Positions 1 through 9,400 of a stretch of DNA of 64,000 bases are shown in pieces. The notes beneath the pieces are model-generated. The model was given only the letters and a program-made list of their open reading frames with translations, made no database searches and had not been told where the DNA came from. The stretch lies in assembly GCF_014217875.1 (NCBI RefSeq), contig NZ_CP059060.1:2351534-2415533 (forward strand), written 5' to 3'. The position numbers were made by a program, and so were the translations under genes. Every line of letters begins with the position of its first letter. Positions within the stretch are counted from its first letter, which is position 1. This DNA comes from Synechococcus sp. LTW-R (GTDB lineage: Bacteria > Cyanobacteriota > Cyanobacteriia > PCC-6307 > Cyanobiaceae).

Positions 1-573
1 TCGATCCGGTTGAGGGCATCGAGGGCTTCCCACCAGCGCTCCTGGGGGATCAGCCGGGCGGCCCGCTCCTTCTGAAACCGGTTGCGGCTCCAGTCTTCGC
101 GGAGTTGATCGCCCAGCGCTGTGCCCTGGGGGTTCTGGTCGGCATTGAGGCTCTTCAGGACCGCGATCGCCTGCTCCAGTTGACCGCGGCGATAGAGGCT
201 GAGGGCTTCGTTCTCCAGTTGCTTTTGCCAGGCCAGCAGGCGCTGCTGGTCCTCCGGCGTGCTGTTGCCGGAGTTGACCAGCAGGCGCTGGAGTTGCAGG
301 GCCTGGGCCCGCTGGTTGGCCTGCCAGAGCTGATCGGCTTTCAGCCGGCGGCAATGGCTGAGTTCCAGTGGCGCTTGGCCCCCCAGCCAGCGCAGGGCGG
401 AGAGCTGCTCGCCGTAGAGCAGGCAGTCATCCAATCGCCCGGCTTTGGAGGCCTGCTCGAGGCGAGCCGGAAGTTGTTTTTCCCACCAATAGGCCGCACC
501 GACCCCCGATGCCACCAAACCCAAGGTGAGCACCAGCCAAAAACGTGGAAGCCGGTGTCGGCGGAGGGCCAAG
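1..573 (-). CDS. Membrane-anchored protein of unknown function, truncated at window edge
   Basis: An open minus-strand frame enters from the left edge and has strong coding character. Near its N-terminus is one hydrophobic segment (about residues 12-30, WLVLTLGLVASGVGAAYWW), followed by a charged, Gln/Leu/Arg-rich, probably helical region (for example LQRLLVNSGN and RRGQLEQAIAVLKSL), which suggests a cytoplasmic or periplasmic helical domain. No enzyme motif is recognised. There is no ATG: the frame is closed by TAG a few codons upstream, so TTG at 573 is the only usual start, and it has no clear ribosome site. It lies about 80 bases downstream of the Hsp70-like gene on the same strand and is probably co-transcribed, so it may act with that chaperone. 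The C-terminus lies outside the window. Confidence 0.55.
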
Positions 574-652
574 TGGCGGGTCTGGAATCCGCTTCCGTTC
601 TATGCAGCCGCCCTCCGGCGATCACGCGGCCAGGGGCAGCGCCTGAGCCGGC

Positions 653-2209
653 CTAGCGAACAGCGCCCAGATCGATGGCGTCTTGGCGCATTTGGGTCTG
701 CAGATCCAAGGCCTCGACCTGCAGGTGAGCCGCCCCATCAATCCAAAAGCGCAGCTCGATGCGGTCCTCCCCGGGCTCGCCGGCGGGGCTCAGCGGAATC
801 TGGATGGGGGCCTGCGGCCAGGTCTGGACCCGGGCCTCTCCTGCCCGTTGGCGGCGCAGGACGGGCAGCCCATCCACAAAGACCACCTCGCTGCGCTCTT
901 CCGCCTGGGGTTCCCCGAGCACCAATTCCAGGGCTTGCTGATTGCTCTGGCTGCAGGAGAGGCGAATTACCAGGGGTTGCTCGATCGGCCAGCTCTGACC
1001 GGCCACGAAGAGCGGATGCCAGCGGTGTTCACCGCTGCGCTGATCCCAGCAACGCAGGGAGACCCCCTGGCTGAGGACGTCCTTGATGCGAACGCCGGGG
1101 GTGAGGCTCAAGGCCCCTAGGGCGACGGCTTCCACGGGACGGCTGTCCCGCAGGGGCGTGCCCGGGAGCCGTTGCTGAAGCCAGCCGCGAATCAAGGGGA
1201 TTTGAGCGCTTCCCCCCACCGGCAGGATCGCGTCGATGTCCTCGCTTTGAACGCCCGCGGCCCTGGCTCCGGCCAGCACGGTTTCCAGCAGTTCATCCAG
1301 CAAGCGCAGCAGCCCTTGCTCCAGCAGCAGTTGCTCGAAGCCGGCCCGCTGCAGGCGCAAGGGGATCGGGGTCGATGCTCCCGTGGAAGTCCAAAGGGCG
1401 AGGACTTCCTCCTGGGTGCTGAGCTCGCATTTGAGCCGCTCACAGACCTGCAGGAGTCCCCGTGGCGGATGGGGAAGATCCGGGCAGAGGTGCGCGGCGA
1501 TCCAGCGGTCTAAATCGCGTCCCCCGAGTGCCAAGCCGGCCTTACCCAGCACCTCGGCGGTGCGCATCGTTTGTTGGCTCCCGCTCAGGTTGCGGCCGCC
1601 AAAGCGCAGCAATTGGGCGATGGGGGCGGCGCGCCCTTCCCCACCGGGAAGGGCCACCAATGAGAGGTCCGTGGTTCCACCGCCGACATCGACGACCAGG
1701 ACGCGGCTTCCGGGGGGGAGGCCTGCGCCGATGGCGGCCGCGGTGGGTTCATCCACCAAGGCCACATCGGGGACATCCATGGCTTCGACGGCGTCCAGGA
1801 GCCATTGGCGGTAGCCCCGGTAGCCATCGATGGGGGCGGTCAGCACTAGCCGATCCGGGCTGACGCTCGCCGGGAGGTGCGACCAGATCTGCTCGAGCAG
1901 CAGGCGTCCGCTTTGCTCCGGGGTCAACCAGCTGTCGCTGCTCTCACGGCTGGGTTGGGCAATCAGCCGTTTGAAATCCCGCTGCAGTTGGGGGCCTTCG
2001 CGCTCCAGCAGGCCCCCTTCGACAACCTGGCGACCGATCAGGGGTTGATCGCTGTCCCGGTCCGCGAGCCAGATCAGACTCGGGATGGCCACCGGCTCGG
2101 CGCTGCTGAAGGGCGGCAGGGGCAGCAGCTGGGCCTCGGGATCATTGGCGCCTTGATGGGCCACCACCGTGGTGGTGCTGCCGAGGTCAATGGCGAGGGT
2201 GCCGGCCAT
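653..2209 (-). CDS. Hsp70-family (DnaK-like) protein, divergent and short
   Basis: A 518-residue protein with the actin/Hsp70 ATPase fold. Phosphate-1 motif IDLGSTTT is at residues 7-14, phosphate-2 motif DVGGGTTDLSL near 173-183 and adenosine motif PVGGSAQIP near 330. Housekeeping DnaK has about 640 residues and a long substrate-binding and lid region. Here only about 130 residues follow the ATPase domain, so the lid is missing or reduced. It is therefore an Hsp70-like accessory protein and not the main DnaK. Known family role: ATP-driven binding and release of client proteins; the client here is unknown. ATG at 2209. The downstream same-strand gene encodes a membrane-anchored helical protein, a possible partner. 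Confidence 0.85.
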   Translation of the reverse strand: MAGTLAIDLGSTTTVVAHQGANDPEAQLLPLPPFSSAEPVAIPSLIWLADRDSDQPLIGRQVVEGGLLEREGPQLQRDFKRLIAQPSRESSDSWLTPEQSGRLLLEQIWSHLPASVSPDRLVLTAPIDGYRGYRQWLLDAVEAMDVPDVALVDEPTAAAIGAGLPPGSRVLVVDVGGGTTDLSLVALPGGEGRAAPIAQLLRFGGRNLSGSQQTMRTAEVLGKAGLALGGRDLDRWIAAHLCPDLPHPPRGLLQVCERLKCELSTQEEVLALWTSTGASTPIPLRLQRAGFEQLLLEQGLLRLLDELLETVLAGARAAGVQSEDIDAILPVGGSAQIPLIRGWLQQRLPGTPLRDSRPVEAVALGALSLTPGVRIKDVLSQGVSLRCWDQRSGEHRWHPLFVAGQSWPIEQPLVIRLSCSQSNQQALELVLGEPQAEERSEVVFVDGLPVLRRQRAGEARVQTWPQAPIQIPLSPAGEPGEDRIELRFWIDGAAHLQVEALDLQTQMRQDAIDLGAVR

Positions 2210-2295
2210 TGGCCAAAGCTGAAGGGAAACTGCCGTCTAAGAGGGTGACGCAAAATCAGGCTTCATGGTGAGACAAGCGGGACTTGTCTTGGGTC

Positions 2296-2601
2296 ATGGA
2301 GCGGGTTGCTGTTGCCCTTTGGTCGTTCTATCGGGAAGACCCTGAGCAGGCGCGTCGCCTGGATCCGTTGCTGGCGGCCCGCCTGTCCCGGGGTTGGGGC
2401 TCCCTTCGGATCGAATGCAGGGATCTAGCCCACCGGGCCATGGTCTGCGGCGTGATCGATTTGCTGCGGCCCCCCTTGGAGGCGTTGCAGTTGGCCCGGG
2501 AGATTCGTCTAATGGTCGCCGGTGAGGAGCCAATGGTCTTCCCCGTCACCGTTCCCTTGCCCAGCAGTCTGCTGACCTACGATGAGTCGATCGGCGAATA
2601 G
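2296..2601 (+). CDS. Conserved cyanobacterial protein of unknown function
   Basis: About 101 residues from ATG 2296. A TTG four codons upstream is possible but less likely. It begins MERVAVALWSFYRED, contains a Leu/Arg-rich middle (IDLLRPPLEALQLAREI) and ends in an acidic tail. There is no signal peptide or membrane segment. It is followed after three bases by rpoZ and then a DUF1818 gene, all on the plus strand, which suggests one short transcript. I do not recognise a catalytic motif; the composition fits a small soluble helical protein. Confidence 0.7.
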   Translation: MERVAVALWSFYREDPEQARRLDPLLAARLSRGWGSLRIECRDLAHRAMVCGVIDLLRPPLEALQLAREIRLMVAGEEPMVFPVTVPLPSSLLTYDESIGE

Positions 2602-2604
2602 TGC

Positions 2605-2835
2605 ATGTATCTCGGCGTCAACGTCAGCCCCAAAGAGCTCGCGCAGCGCGCTGAGAATCTCGTTCGGCACTCCAGCAACCGCTACCTGACCACCGTTCGC
2701 ATCGCCTTCCGCGCCAAACAGCGTCGGTTTGATGATTTCGATGGTCTGCTGGAGGATTCGATGGTCAAGCCCGTTCAGCGCGCCATCATCGAGCTGAGCG
2801 ACGAGCAGGATCAGCCTGACCTGCTGCCTGGCTGA
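2605..2835 (+). CDS. rpoZ: DNA-directed RNA polymerase subunit omega
   Basis: 76 residues, the usual size of cyanobacterial omega. The core [20 protein letters not shown] followed by a basic segment ([13 protein letters not shown]) matches the cyanobacterial RpoZ pattern, as does the acidic C-terminal tail ([14 protein letters not shown]). Omega binds the beta-prime subunit, helps assemble core polymerase and in cyanobacteria influences sigma factor recruitment (family knowledge). ATG at 2605 lies three bases after the preceding stop, so translation is probably coupled. The DUF1818 gene follows 12 bases downstream. Confidence 0.9.
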   Translation: MYLGVNVSPKELAQRAENLVRHSSNRYLTTVRIAFRAKQRRFDDFDGLLEDSMVKPVQRAIIELSDEQDQPDLLPG

Positions 2836-2847
2836 GCTTCAAGATCC

Positions 2848-3234
2848 GTGCCCGTCGTGGCCGTGATTCAGCGTGAAGGAGAAGGGTGGCGGTTGGCTTG
2901 GGATGCCGGCCGTCACCCTTTTTCGGTCTTGATTGGCGGTGACGGTTGGGCCGCTGAGCTCAGTGAGGCTGAAGCCTTCGGCCTGCGCGATGGGCTGCGG
3001 GATTTGATCGATCAACACCGTCAGCTGATCGATCAGTTGATGGCCGAAGAAGCGATCGAGCTGGAGCTCGAGCGAGGGGGCTGGTGGATCTGCCTGGATG
3101 GTGATCGCCGGGGCTGGACCCTGCGGGTGATGCTCAGCCCTGAGCCAGGCCAGCGGGCGATTGAGGGCAGCTGGAGCCGTGGGGCCGCCGCCGGTTTCAG
3201 TGCGGCGCTTTCCCAGCTCCATGGCCAGCCGTGA
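2848..3234 (+). CDS. DUF1818 family protein
   Basis: 128 residues from a GTG start. The pattern EGWRLAWDAGRHPFSVLIGG near the N-terminus, then DGWAAELSEAEAF, a helical centre with repeated IDQ, and a C-terminal WWICLDGD plus LRVML beta region matches DUF1818, a small protein conserved in cyanobacteria. Function is unknown. It lies third in an apparent rpoZ transcript. Its last 38 bases overlap the end of the convergent oxidoreductase gene, so no terminator can lie between them. Confidence 0.8.
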   Translation: MPVVAVIQREGEGWRLAWDAGRHPFSVLIGGDGWAAELSEAEAFGLRDGLRDLIDQHRQLIDQLMAEEAIELELERGGWWICLDGDRRGWTLRVMLSPEPGQRAIEGSWSRGAAAGFSAALSQLHGQP

Positions 3235-4075
3235 GGGCATGCAGGGCGCAGTAATCGAGCCCATCCAGTCCGGCGTCGCTGGAGCGTTGCAGCAACTGCA
3301 GTAGCCCCTTCAGTCCTTCGCCATTGAGCCCCGCGGCTTGGGAGGCCTCGAGGAATAGCGCGAGGTCCTTGCGCAGGTGGGCCGTGGGGAAATTGGGGTT
3401 GGCGTAGTCCCCCTGGAGCTCCCGCTCCAATTTCTTGTCGAAGGTCGGGGCGTAGAGGGCGCTGCCCCGCAGGATCTCCATGAAGCTCTCGACGTCCACG
3501 CCGCTGCGCTGCACCAGATGCAGCGAGAGGCTGAAGGCGTGAGTGAGGCTCGCGATCAGTTGATTGAGGGCCAGCTTGCAGGCCATGGCGCTGCCGACTG
3601 GGCCGAGGTGCCGCGGGGCTTCGCTGAGCTGCTTGAGGAGGGGTTCGGCCGCGGCGAAAACCTCGGGCTCTCCTCCGGCCATCAGCTGCAGCCGACCGAC
3701 CAGTGCTTCCGGTTTGCTGCCCAGGACGGGGGCTTCGAGGTAGCGCCCGCCCCGTTCCGCCACCCCGGCGGCCAGGGCCTGGCTTTGCTCGGGAGCGATC
3801 GTGGCGATTTGAATGACGCCGCGCCCGGCGAGCTGCTGATCGAGCTCCCCCAGGAGCAGCGCTTCCGTGCTGGGCCCATCGCTGAGCACGGTGACCAACC
3901 AGTCCGCCTTCCCGGCTACCTCCTGGGCCGTGGGGGCCGTCCGGGCCCCGGCCTGGATCAAGGACTGGCAGCGCTTGGCGGTGCGGTTCCAGACCCAGAG
4001 CTCCTGCTCGCCCTCCAGCAGTCGACTGGCGATGGCTCCCCCCAGGAGGCCGGTTCCAAACAGGGCGATGGCCAT
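3197..4075 (-). CDS. NAD(P)-dependent oxidoreductase, 3-hydroxyisobutyrate dehydrogenase/glyoxylate reductase family
   Basis: 292 residues from ATG 4075. An upstream GC-rich extension to 4177 is open but lacks homology-like character, and the Rossmann motif falls at the expected place only with the shorter start (IALFGTGLLGGAIASRL, glycines 7, 9, 12). Typical order: N-terminal NADP-binding domain, a conserved substrate-loop region (LEAPVLGSKPEALVGRLQLM), then the all-helical C-terminal domain with the family lysine in MACKLALNQL (K167). The family reduces or oxidises beta-hydroxy acids or succinic semialdehyde/glyoxylate; the exact substrate cannot be read here. It runs convergently into the DUF1818 gene. 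Confidence 0.87.
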   Translation of the reverse strand: MAIALFGTGLLGGAIASRLLEGEQELWVWNRTAKRCQSLIQAGARTAPTAQEVAGKADWLVTVLSDGPSTEALLLGELDQQLAGRGVIQIATIAPEQSQALAAGVAERGGRYLEAPVLGSKPEALVGRLQLMAGGEPEVFAAAEPLLKQLSEAPRHLGPVGSAMACKLALNQLIASLTHAFSLSLHLVQRSGVDVESFMEILRGSALYAPTFDKKLERELQGDYANPNFPTAHLRKDLALFLEASQAAGLNGEGLKGLLQLLQRSSDAGLDGLDYCALHALTAGHGAGKAPH

Positions 4076-4432
4076 GGCGTTGGGGGTGAGATTGCTGATG
4101 AGATCATCGCTCTGATCAGGACTGCTGATCAGCGTTTTTCTCCCAGGGGAGCGCACGTCTTCCCCAGGGTTTTGCACCGTTTTTCCACAGCCCCAGCCCG
4201 AGAGCGGTCAGTGATAGCGGCGGGCTGGGGAGAACGGGACTGGAATCGGCAAGGCCTGTTGACAAGCCCTGAGGCCCCCCGCAGCGGCGCCCCCTGGTGC
4301 CCATGGACGGGGCTGCATCCCCTCTGCTGGCTGGTATCTAGGCCTGAGAACGGCTGGGAATGAGCCCGTCAGGGTGCTGTTGACCGTTCCCCCGCGTTGT
4401 GGGGAACTAGTCCCATCGACCGCAGGAACGGC
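4076..4432. other. Intergenic region between divergent genes
   Basis: This 357-base gap separates the oxidoreductase start (minus) from the DUF2811 start (plus), so promoters for both must lie here. One match to the cyanobacterial DnaA-box consensus (TTTTCCACA, 4181-4189) is present but isolated. I see no convincing small gene, hairpin terminator or RNA gene; GC-rich open frames across the gap lack coding character. Confidence 0.5.
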
Positions 4433-4660
4433 ATGGAAGCAACTGGAACGGTGAGCATGTGCGCTGAGGTTCCCGAGCCCCTGCTTCAGTCCATGCAGGG
4501 CTTCATCGAGGCCCACCCCAACTGGGACCAGTACCGCCTCTTCCAGGCCGCTCTGGCGGGGTTTCTGGTGCAGAACGGGGTGCAGACCCGCGAGATCACC
4601 CGTTGCTATCTCGCCAACCTCTTCCCGCAGCAATCGCGCTTCAGCGAGCCCCTCGCCTGA
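4433..4660 (+). CDS. DUF2811 family protein
   Basis: 75 residues from ATG 4433. The segment AEVPEPLLQSMQGFIEAHPN followed by WDQYRLFQAALAGFLVQNG and a final R-CYLANLF is the signature of DUF2811, a short helical protein confined to cyanobacteria. Function is unknown; the fold resembles small ribbon-helix-helix-like proteins by composition only. A longer start at 4397 adds 12 residues that are not family-like, so ATG 4433 is preferred. Its 3' end overlaps the convergent membrane-protein gene by 20 bases. Confidence 0.8.
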   Translation: MEATGTVSMCAEVPEPLLQSMQGFIEAHPNWDQYRLFQAALAGFLVQNGVQTREITRCYLANLFPQQSRFSEPLA

Positions 4661-5402
4661 TCAGGCGCCATTGGACGTAGCTGTTGGTCACGGTCGTAGC
4701 CATCAGACACAGGGCGGGCACGACCACCACGCAGGTGACCGACATACCTGAGCCATCCCAGAGCAGTTCGCTCAAGAGGCCCAAGGCGAAGGGGAGCACG
4801 GTGATGGCGAGCAGCATCCCCGCCAGGGCGATTAATCCAGGCCCCTGGTGCTCCAGCAGCACGAAGCCGGCGCGAAAGGCTTTCGTGGCCCCCAGCCCTT
4901 CAGCCACCACCAAGCAGGCGTTGAAGAGCTGGCTGAGGGCTAGCCCCCCTCCGAGGACCACACCCAGCACGAGGGGCAGGGGGGCCAGGGGCTGCGCCAC
5001 CAGCAGCAGAAACGACCAACTCAAAAAGCTCATCAGCACGATCAGGCTGAGGGCGGCGGTGAGGCGCAGGACTCCCCGGGTGAGGTGCCAGCTGCAGGCC
5101 CCGTGCCAGCGATAGAGGGAGTGGGCCTGGGGGACCCGCCCGCGGCTCAGGTCCAGCCCAGCCCGGGTGAGCCCATCGATTAGCCAGATCAGGCTGACGG
5201 CATAGAGGCTGACGCCCAGCCCGTACAGCAACACCCTGAGGACGGCGTTGCTGACGCCATCCCCCAGACCAAAGACGGTCCAACCGAGCAGGTGCAGGCC
5301 AAACAGGCTGGCCGTAAATCCCAGAACAACCCACGGGTGAGCCCTCAGCTGGCTGAGGCTGTCGAGCAGGGCTCGCCCCGGGTGGATCTGGGGTTGCTTC
5401 AA
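4641..5402 (-). CDS. Integral membrane protein of unknown function
   Basis: 253 residues with about six hydrophobic segments (for example WVVLGFTASLFGLHLLGW, VLLYGLGVSLYAVSLIWLI, LIALAGMLLAITVLPFALGL). There is no transporter or enzyme signature I can name. The N-terminus MKQPQIHPGRALLDSLSQLR is cytoplasm-like. TTG at 5402 overlaps the TGA stop of the upstream EVE gene (TTGA), a common arrangement for coupled translation, and no better start exists nearby. This type is sometimes annotated simply as hypothetical membrane protein in picocyanobacteria. Confidence 0.75.
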   Translation of the reverse strand: MKQPQIHPGRALLDSLSQLRAHPWVVLGFTASLFGLHLLGWTVFGLGDGVSNAVLRVLLYGLGVSLYAVSLIWLIDGLTRAGLDLSRGRVPQAHSLYRWHGACSWHLTRGVLRLTAALSLIVLMSFLSWSFLLLVAQPLAPLPLVLGVVLGGGLALSQLFNACLVVAEGLGATKAFRAGFVLLEHQGPGLIALAGMLLAITVLPFALGLLSELLWDGSGMSVTCVVVVPALCLMATTVTNSYVQWRLIRRGAR

Positions 5403-5863
5403 AGGGGACCGAGGAGGGCCAAGAGTCGCTCTGCGCTGGCCTCGGGGACCGGCAGGATCGAGAGGCGATTGCCTTGCCGGACGACGGGCAAGTCCTCAAC
5501 GCTGAACTGTTCCCGCAGGGCATCCAGGCTCAAGAGGGAACCAAACGTGCCGATGTACTTGAGCCGAACGCAGTCCCAGCGCGGTGCCTCCGGTTTGGAT
5601 TTGGGATCGAAGTATTTGTTCCCTGAATCGAACTGAGAGGGATCGGTGATCCCGGTTTCGATCACTTCCATCATCCCGACAATGCCCGGCGGTTTGGCAT
5701 TGGAGTGGTAGAAAAACGCCCGATCACCGATGGACATCGAGCGCATGAAATTGCGCGCTTGATAGTTGCGAATTCCATCCCAGAGGGTTGTACCCTCCTT
5801 CTGGAGATGCTGGATACCATAGACATCCGGCTCGCTCTTCATCAGCCAATAGTTCAACCTCAT
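5399..5863 (-). CDS. EVE domain-containing protein
   Basis: 154 residues covering almost exactly one EVE domain (PUA-like fold, related to human thymocyte nuclear protein 1). Recognisable blocks are YWLMKSEPDVYGI at the start, GTTLWDGIRNYQARNFMR, GDRAFFYHSN and GIVGMMEVI, in family order. EVE domains are thought to read modified bases in DNA or RNA (family knowledge). It is the first gene of a two-gene minus-strand unit with the membrane protein. It marks the left border of the AT-rich surface-protein island. Confidence 0.9.
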   Translation of the reverse strand: MRLNYWLMKSEPDVYGIQHLQKEGTTLWDGIRNYQARNFMRSMSIGDRAFFYHSNAKPPGIVGMMEVIETGITDPSQFDSGNKYFDPKSKPEAPRWDCVRLKYIGTFGSLLSLDALREQFSVEDLPVVRQGNRLSILPVPEASAERLLALLGPL

Positions 5864-6407
5864 CTCACCATGCGTATCAAGGACATCATATCAAGGACAT
5901 CAAGACAAGCGATGAATTTTTCATGTTCTATCTGATCATAGGCGAAAGTTTGATTCCTCACAAATTCTGCAAGCTATCAAATTGGAGCTGCTGCACTGGG
6001 TTCATGATCTGAGCCGCCTGACACACCTAAATGCTGGATGAGAAACCCCTGCAATTTAAATTGCTGGGCTATGAAATAGTATAGAGATTTGCGGATTAAT
6101 ATGTATGGGCAGCGTTGCTTTCGTTCAATAGAACTTTCATGTTGCCAACTCACCCCAACCAAATCTCTTTTATTGCTCTCGACCTGAGCCAGTCCCGATT
6201 TCAGCCCTCATCAAACCGCCTTGGAGTTTAAATTTATCTTGCATAGCAAATTATCGATAACCAATGCTGATTAATGGATTTGCAGCGCGACAGCCCTGCC
6301 TATGTGAGTGCAGATAACTTATGTTTTCCTCCTCGAGATCCTGATTTTGAGCGTATCAAGCACTCGATTTGATACCCTTCTCTAAGGTTTGATTTTATTG
6401 TAAATAC
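5864..6407. other. AT-rich intergenic region at left edge of island
   Basis: A 544-base gap between the EVE start and the giant-protein stop. Base composition switches here from GC-rich to AT-rich. An inverted repeat with 7-base arms (gtatcaa/ttgatac, 6354-6375) lies about 35 bases past the giant-protein stop but has no T-run. Short open frames on both strands show no coding character. The promoter of the EVE gene must lie near 5864-5950. No RNA gene was recognised. Confidence 0.5.
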
Positions 6408-9400
6408 TTACAGCATGGGCATACCCGTAATTGAATCAATACCAATCCTATTTGAACTTGTAGCAGTAATGACATCTTCAACTTGCTCATTTGTCAGGTC
6501 TGAATCAAGACCGAGCAAGAGTGCTGCGAGACCTGCAACGTGCGGAGTTGCCATTGAAGTGCCGCTCCAGACTTCATAGCTACTGTCCTTGTAAGAAGAA
6601 TAAATTTCTACCCCTGGAGCAGTTACGTAATTGATGGTTGTTTCACCTGCCTTATTGGACCAGCTAGCAAACTCTTTGTTTCGATCGATAGCCCCGACAG
6701 CTATTCCGTAATCACTCGCATAGGCTGCCGGCTTCAAAGGTGAATCGAAACCGTTATTTCCAGATCCCATAACAATCACAACATTCTGCTCATGTGCGTA
6801 CTTCACTGCACTAAATATTTCAGTAGAACCGCCCCCCGCGAGTGAGAGATTAATTACATCAGCTCCATGATCTGTGGCCCAACGTATACCCGAAGCAATA
6901 TCTGTGTTGATACCAGCTCCATTTTCATCAAGAACTCGTATTGGCATGATGAGTGAAGACGGTGCCACTCCCCAAACACCCTGTCCGTCATCAGCACCAG
7001 CAATTATTCCTGCAACGTGAGTTCCATGTCCATTTAAATCATCAGGACTGTCGTCCATATCTACAAAATCAAAACCTTCAACCAACCGTCCTGAGAATTC
7101 CGGATGATCTAGATCAACACCTGTATCAATCACCGCAACAACAATATCTTTTCCGCTGCTGCCGTTTAAATTCTCCGATCCAGCCCAGACGCTTGGAGCA
7201 CCCAAGAGGTCCAGATTCCAATGATTACCAGCTAGATTTGCTCTTGTATCAAGAGATATCCCAGTTAAAAACTCTGAAGCATACTCAGCGTTAACCGTAC
7301 CATATCCGTCTACTGTTGAAAAGTTGTCAACAATAGAAAATGATACTTGATTAGAATTACTCGCCGGATTAGCTTCTGCATCAGATAGCAAAGATATATC
7401 TTTTACCGCTAAGTTGTACGTGCCCGTGTAGCGATTGTCCCAGCTTCTGACTTCTATGTAGTAGTCGCCGGAATACTCTGCGGTATATGAGAATTGCGAG
7501 TCACGCAATTGGCCCAGCAAAATATCATCATTCTGCGATAGTAGTCGGCCATCTTCTGCGCGTAGATACAAATATGTGTCTTCACAAGTAATACCATTAC
7601 TCGAGAAATCATATGTATAGCCCTCCCGAAGTTGTACATTGAACCAATCCGAGTCTCCAAGAGACTCGAGATTGCCGTTGATGCTATTATCAACATTCAG
7701 ATTACGTGCAGAGTCTGGTGTCTGACCACTGTCGTCAATAACCGAACTGTACCCTATCTCATAATCACCAGTAAAACGATTTTCCCAGCTATTTGCCTCT
7801 AAATAGTATTCACCTGAATACAATGCACGATAAATAAACTTAGAATCACGCTCTCTTCCAAGTACAATGTCATCGTTACTTGCTATCCAAGCCCCATTCT
7901 TATCGTAGAGATACATATAAGGATCTTCCAGGGATAACCCATTCATCCAGAATTCGTAGCCATTCCCCTCTTCTAGATGGACTTTAAACCAGTCTTTGTC
8001 GTTTATGAATGAAAGTGAGCTATGATCTTTGCCTCCTTCTTCTAGGTATCTATCTGTTGATTTGGAGGCATTAATATCGTTTTCTAGAACAGAGTAAGAA
8101 ATGCTGTACTCACCTTCAAACATATCATCATGTGAACTTGCGGCAAAATAAACTACCTGGTCGGACTCTGCTTCAATTACTAGCCTAGAATCTTTCGTTG
8201 AGGTTGCCCAAGAATTATCGTTACTGGTGAGCACTTCTCCATCCTTATCAACCAAATAAAGATGTGGATCTTCTAGGCTTATTCCATTGAGTCTAATTTC
8301 ATATGATTTACCCGTAGACACCGCAAGCTTGAACATGTCACGGTCTCCATTCCAATCGATCCTCCCTTCTGCGTTATTCCTATAAGTTAAATCTATTGCA
8401 TCTTCAGGGAAATTAGTAATATCATCATCGATTGTGTCAATCAAAAGGCTATATTCGCCTACAAACGAGTCGTCAAACGATCCTATGTCAATAAAATACT
8501 CGTCCGTAATACTAGAGGTATAGTAAAGGCGGCTGTCGCGGACGACCCCAAGTTGAATATCGTCATTATATGAGATAAGCTGCCCTTGGCTATCTCTAAG
8601 TCGTAAATATGGATCCTCAAGTGTGATGCCGTTTAGGCTTATCTTATATGTCTGATTTTCGCTGAACTCAACTTTGTACCAATCACGATCCCCTAGATAA
8701 TCAAGCGTTCCTCTTAGCTCTGTCTCCACTTCAACAGGATTCTTTGTTGAAGCATTGTCCGGCACAATATCAGATGTTTCTTCAATGCTAAGCGCTAGCT
8801 TATATGTTGTACTAAGCCTTTTATCAATCAGCTCAACTGAAATAAAGTAGTCACCTGCGTTTAGTGCTCCTAGCCTCGCCTCTTCGTCTAAATCTTCATC
8901 ATTAAAAGTAAGAGTATTTATTTTTTCTTTATCTGCATCGAAAATAGTGACCTGTAGATCTGCGCTATATCCGCCCAGCCTAACAAGAACATCTCCAAAA
9001 GAATCTACTCGTATTTTGAAAAAATCAATAGTATCAAGTGGACCCAGATACTCTGTAACCTCTGAACCCTGTATTTCGAGTGCAAGACCATCACCATGTG
9101 TATTGCCAGCCTCATCCTTGTAGATATTTGACGGCCATGGCATAGCTAGGTTGCTATCTGTAAATATTACCTTTTCAAATCCAATCGCATTTATTCTACG
9201 CTCGGTTGAGTTGTTAACGATTAGGTTGTTAGCTTCGAAAGTGTAGTCTTCTAAAGAACCTTTGAGGACAAGGGTGTCATCGCCATCGCCTGCGTCTATC
9301 TTGTCTCCGTCTGCTGCATTAACCAAGTCATTTCCTGCACCTGTATTGATTGTCAAGTCTCCATTTGAAGTGATTGTATCCCCACCACGTGAGCCGTAGA

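Noticed and set aside
105..1513. Plus-strand frames opposite the Hsp70-like and truncated genes
   Set aside because: Antisense shadows in GC-rich DNA; the minus-strand frames carry clear ATPase motifs and coding character.
4181..4189. DnaA box (TTTTCCACA) suggesting an origin
   Set aside because: Single copy, no clustered boxes, no dnaA/dnaN nearby.
5977..6162. 61-codon minus-strand frame in the left intergenic region
   Set aside because: No ribosome site, no family resemblance, composition like non-coding AT-rich DNA.
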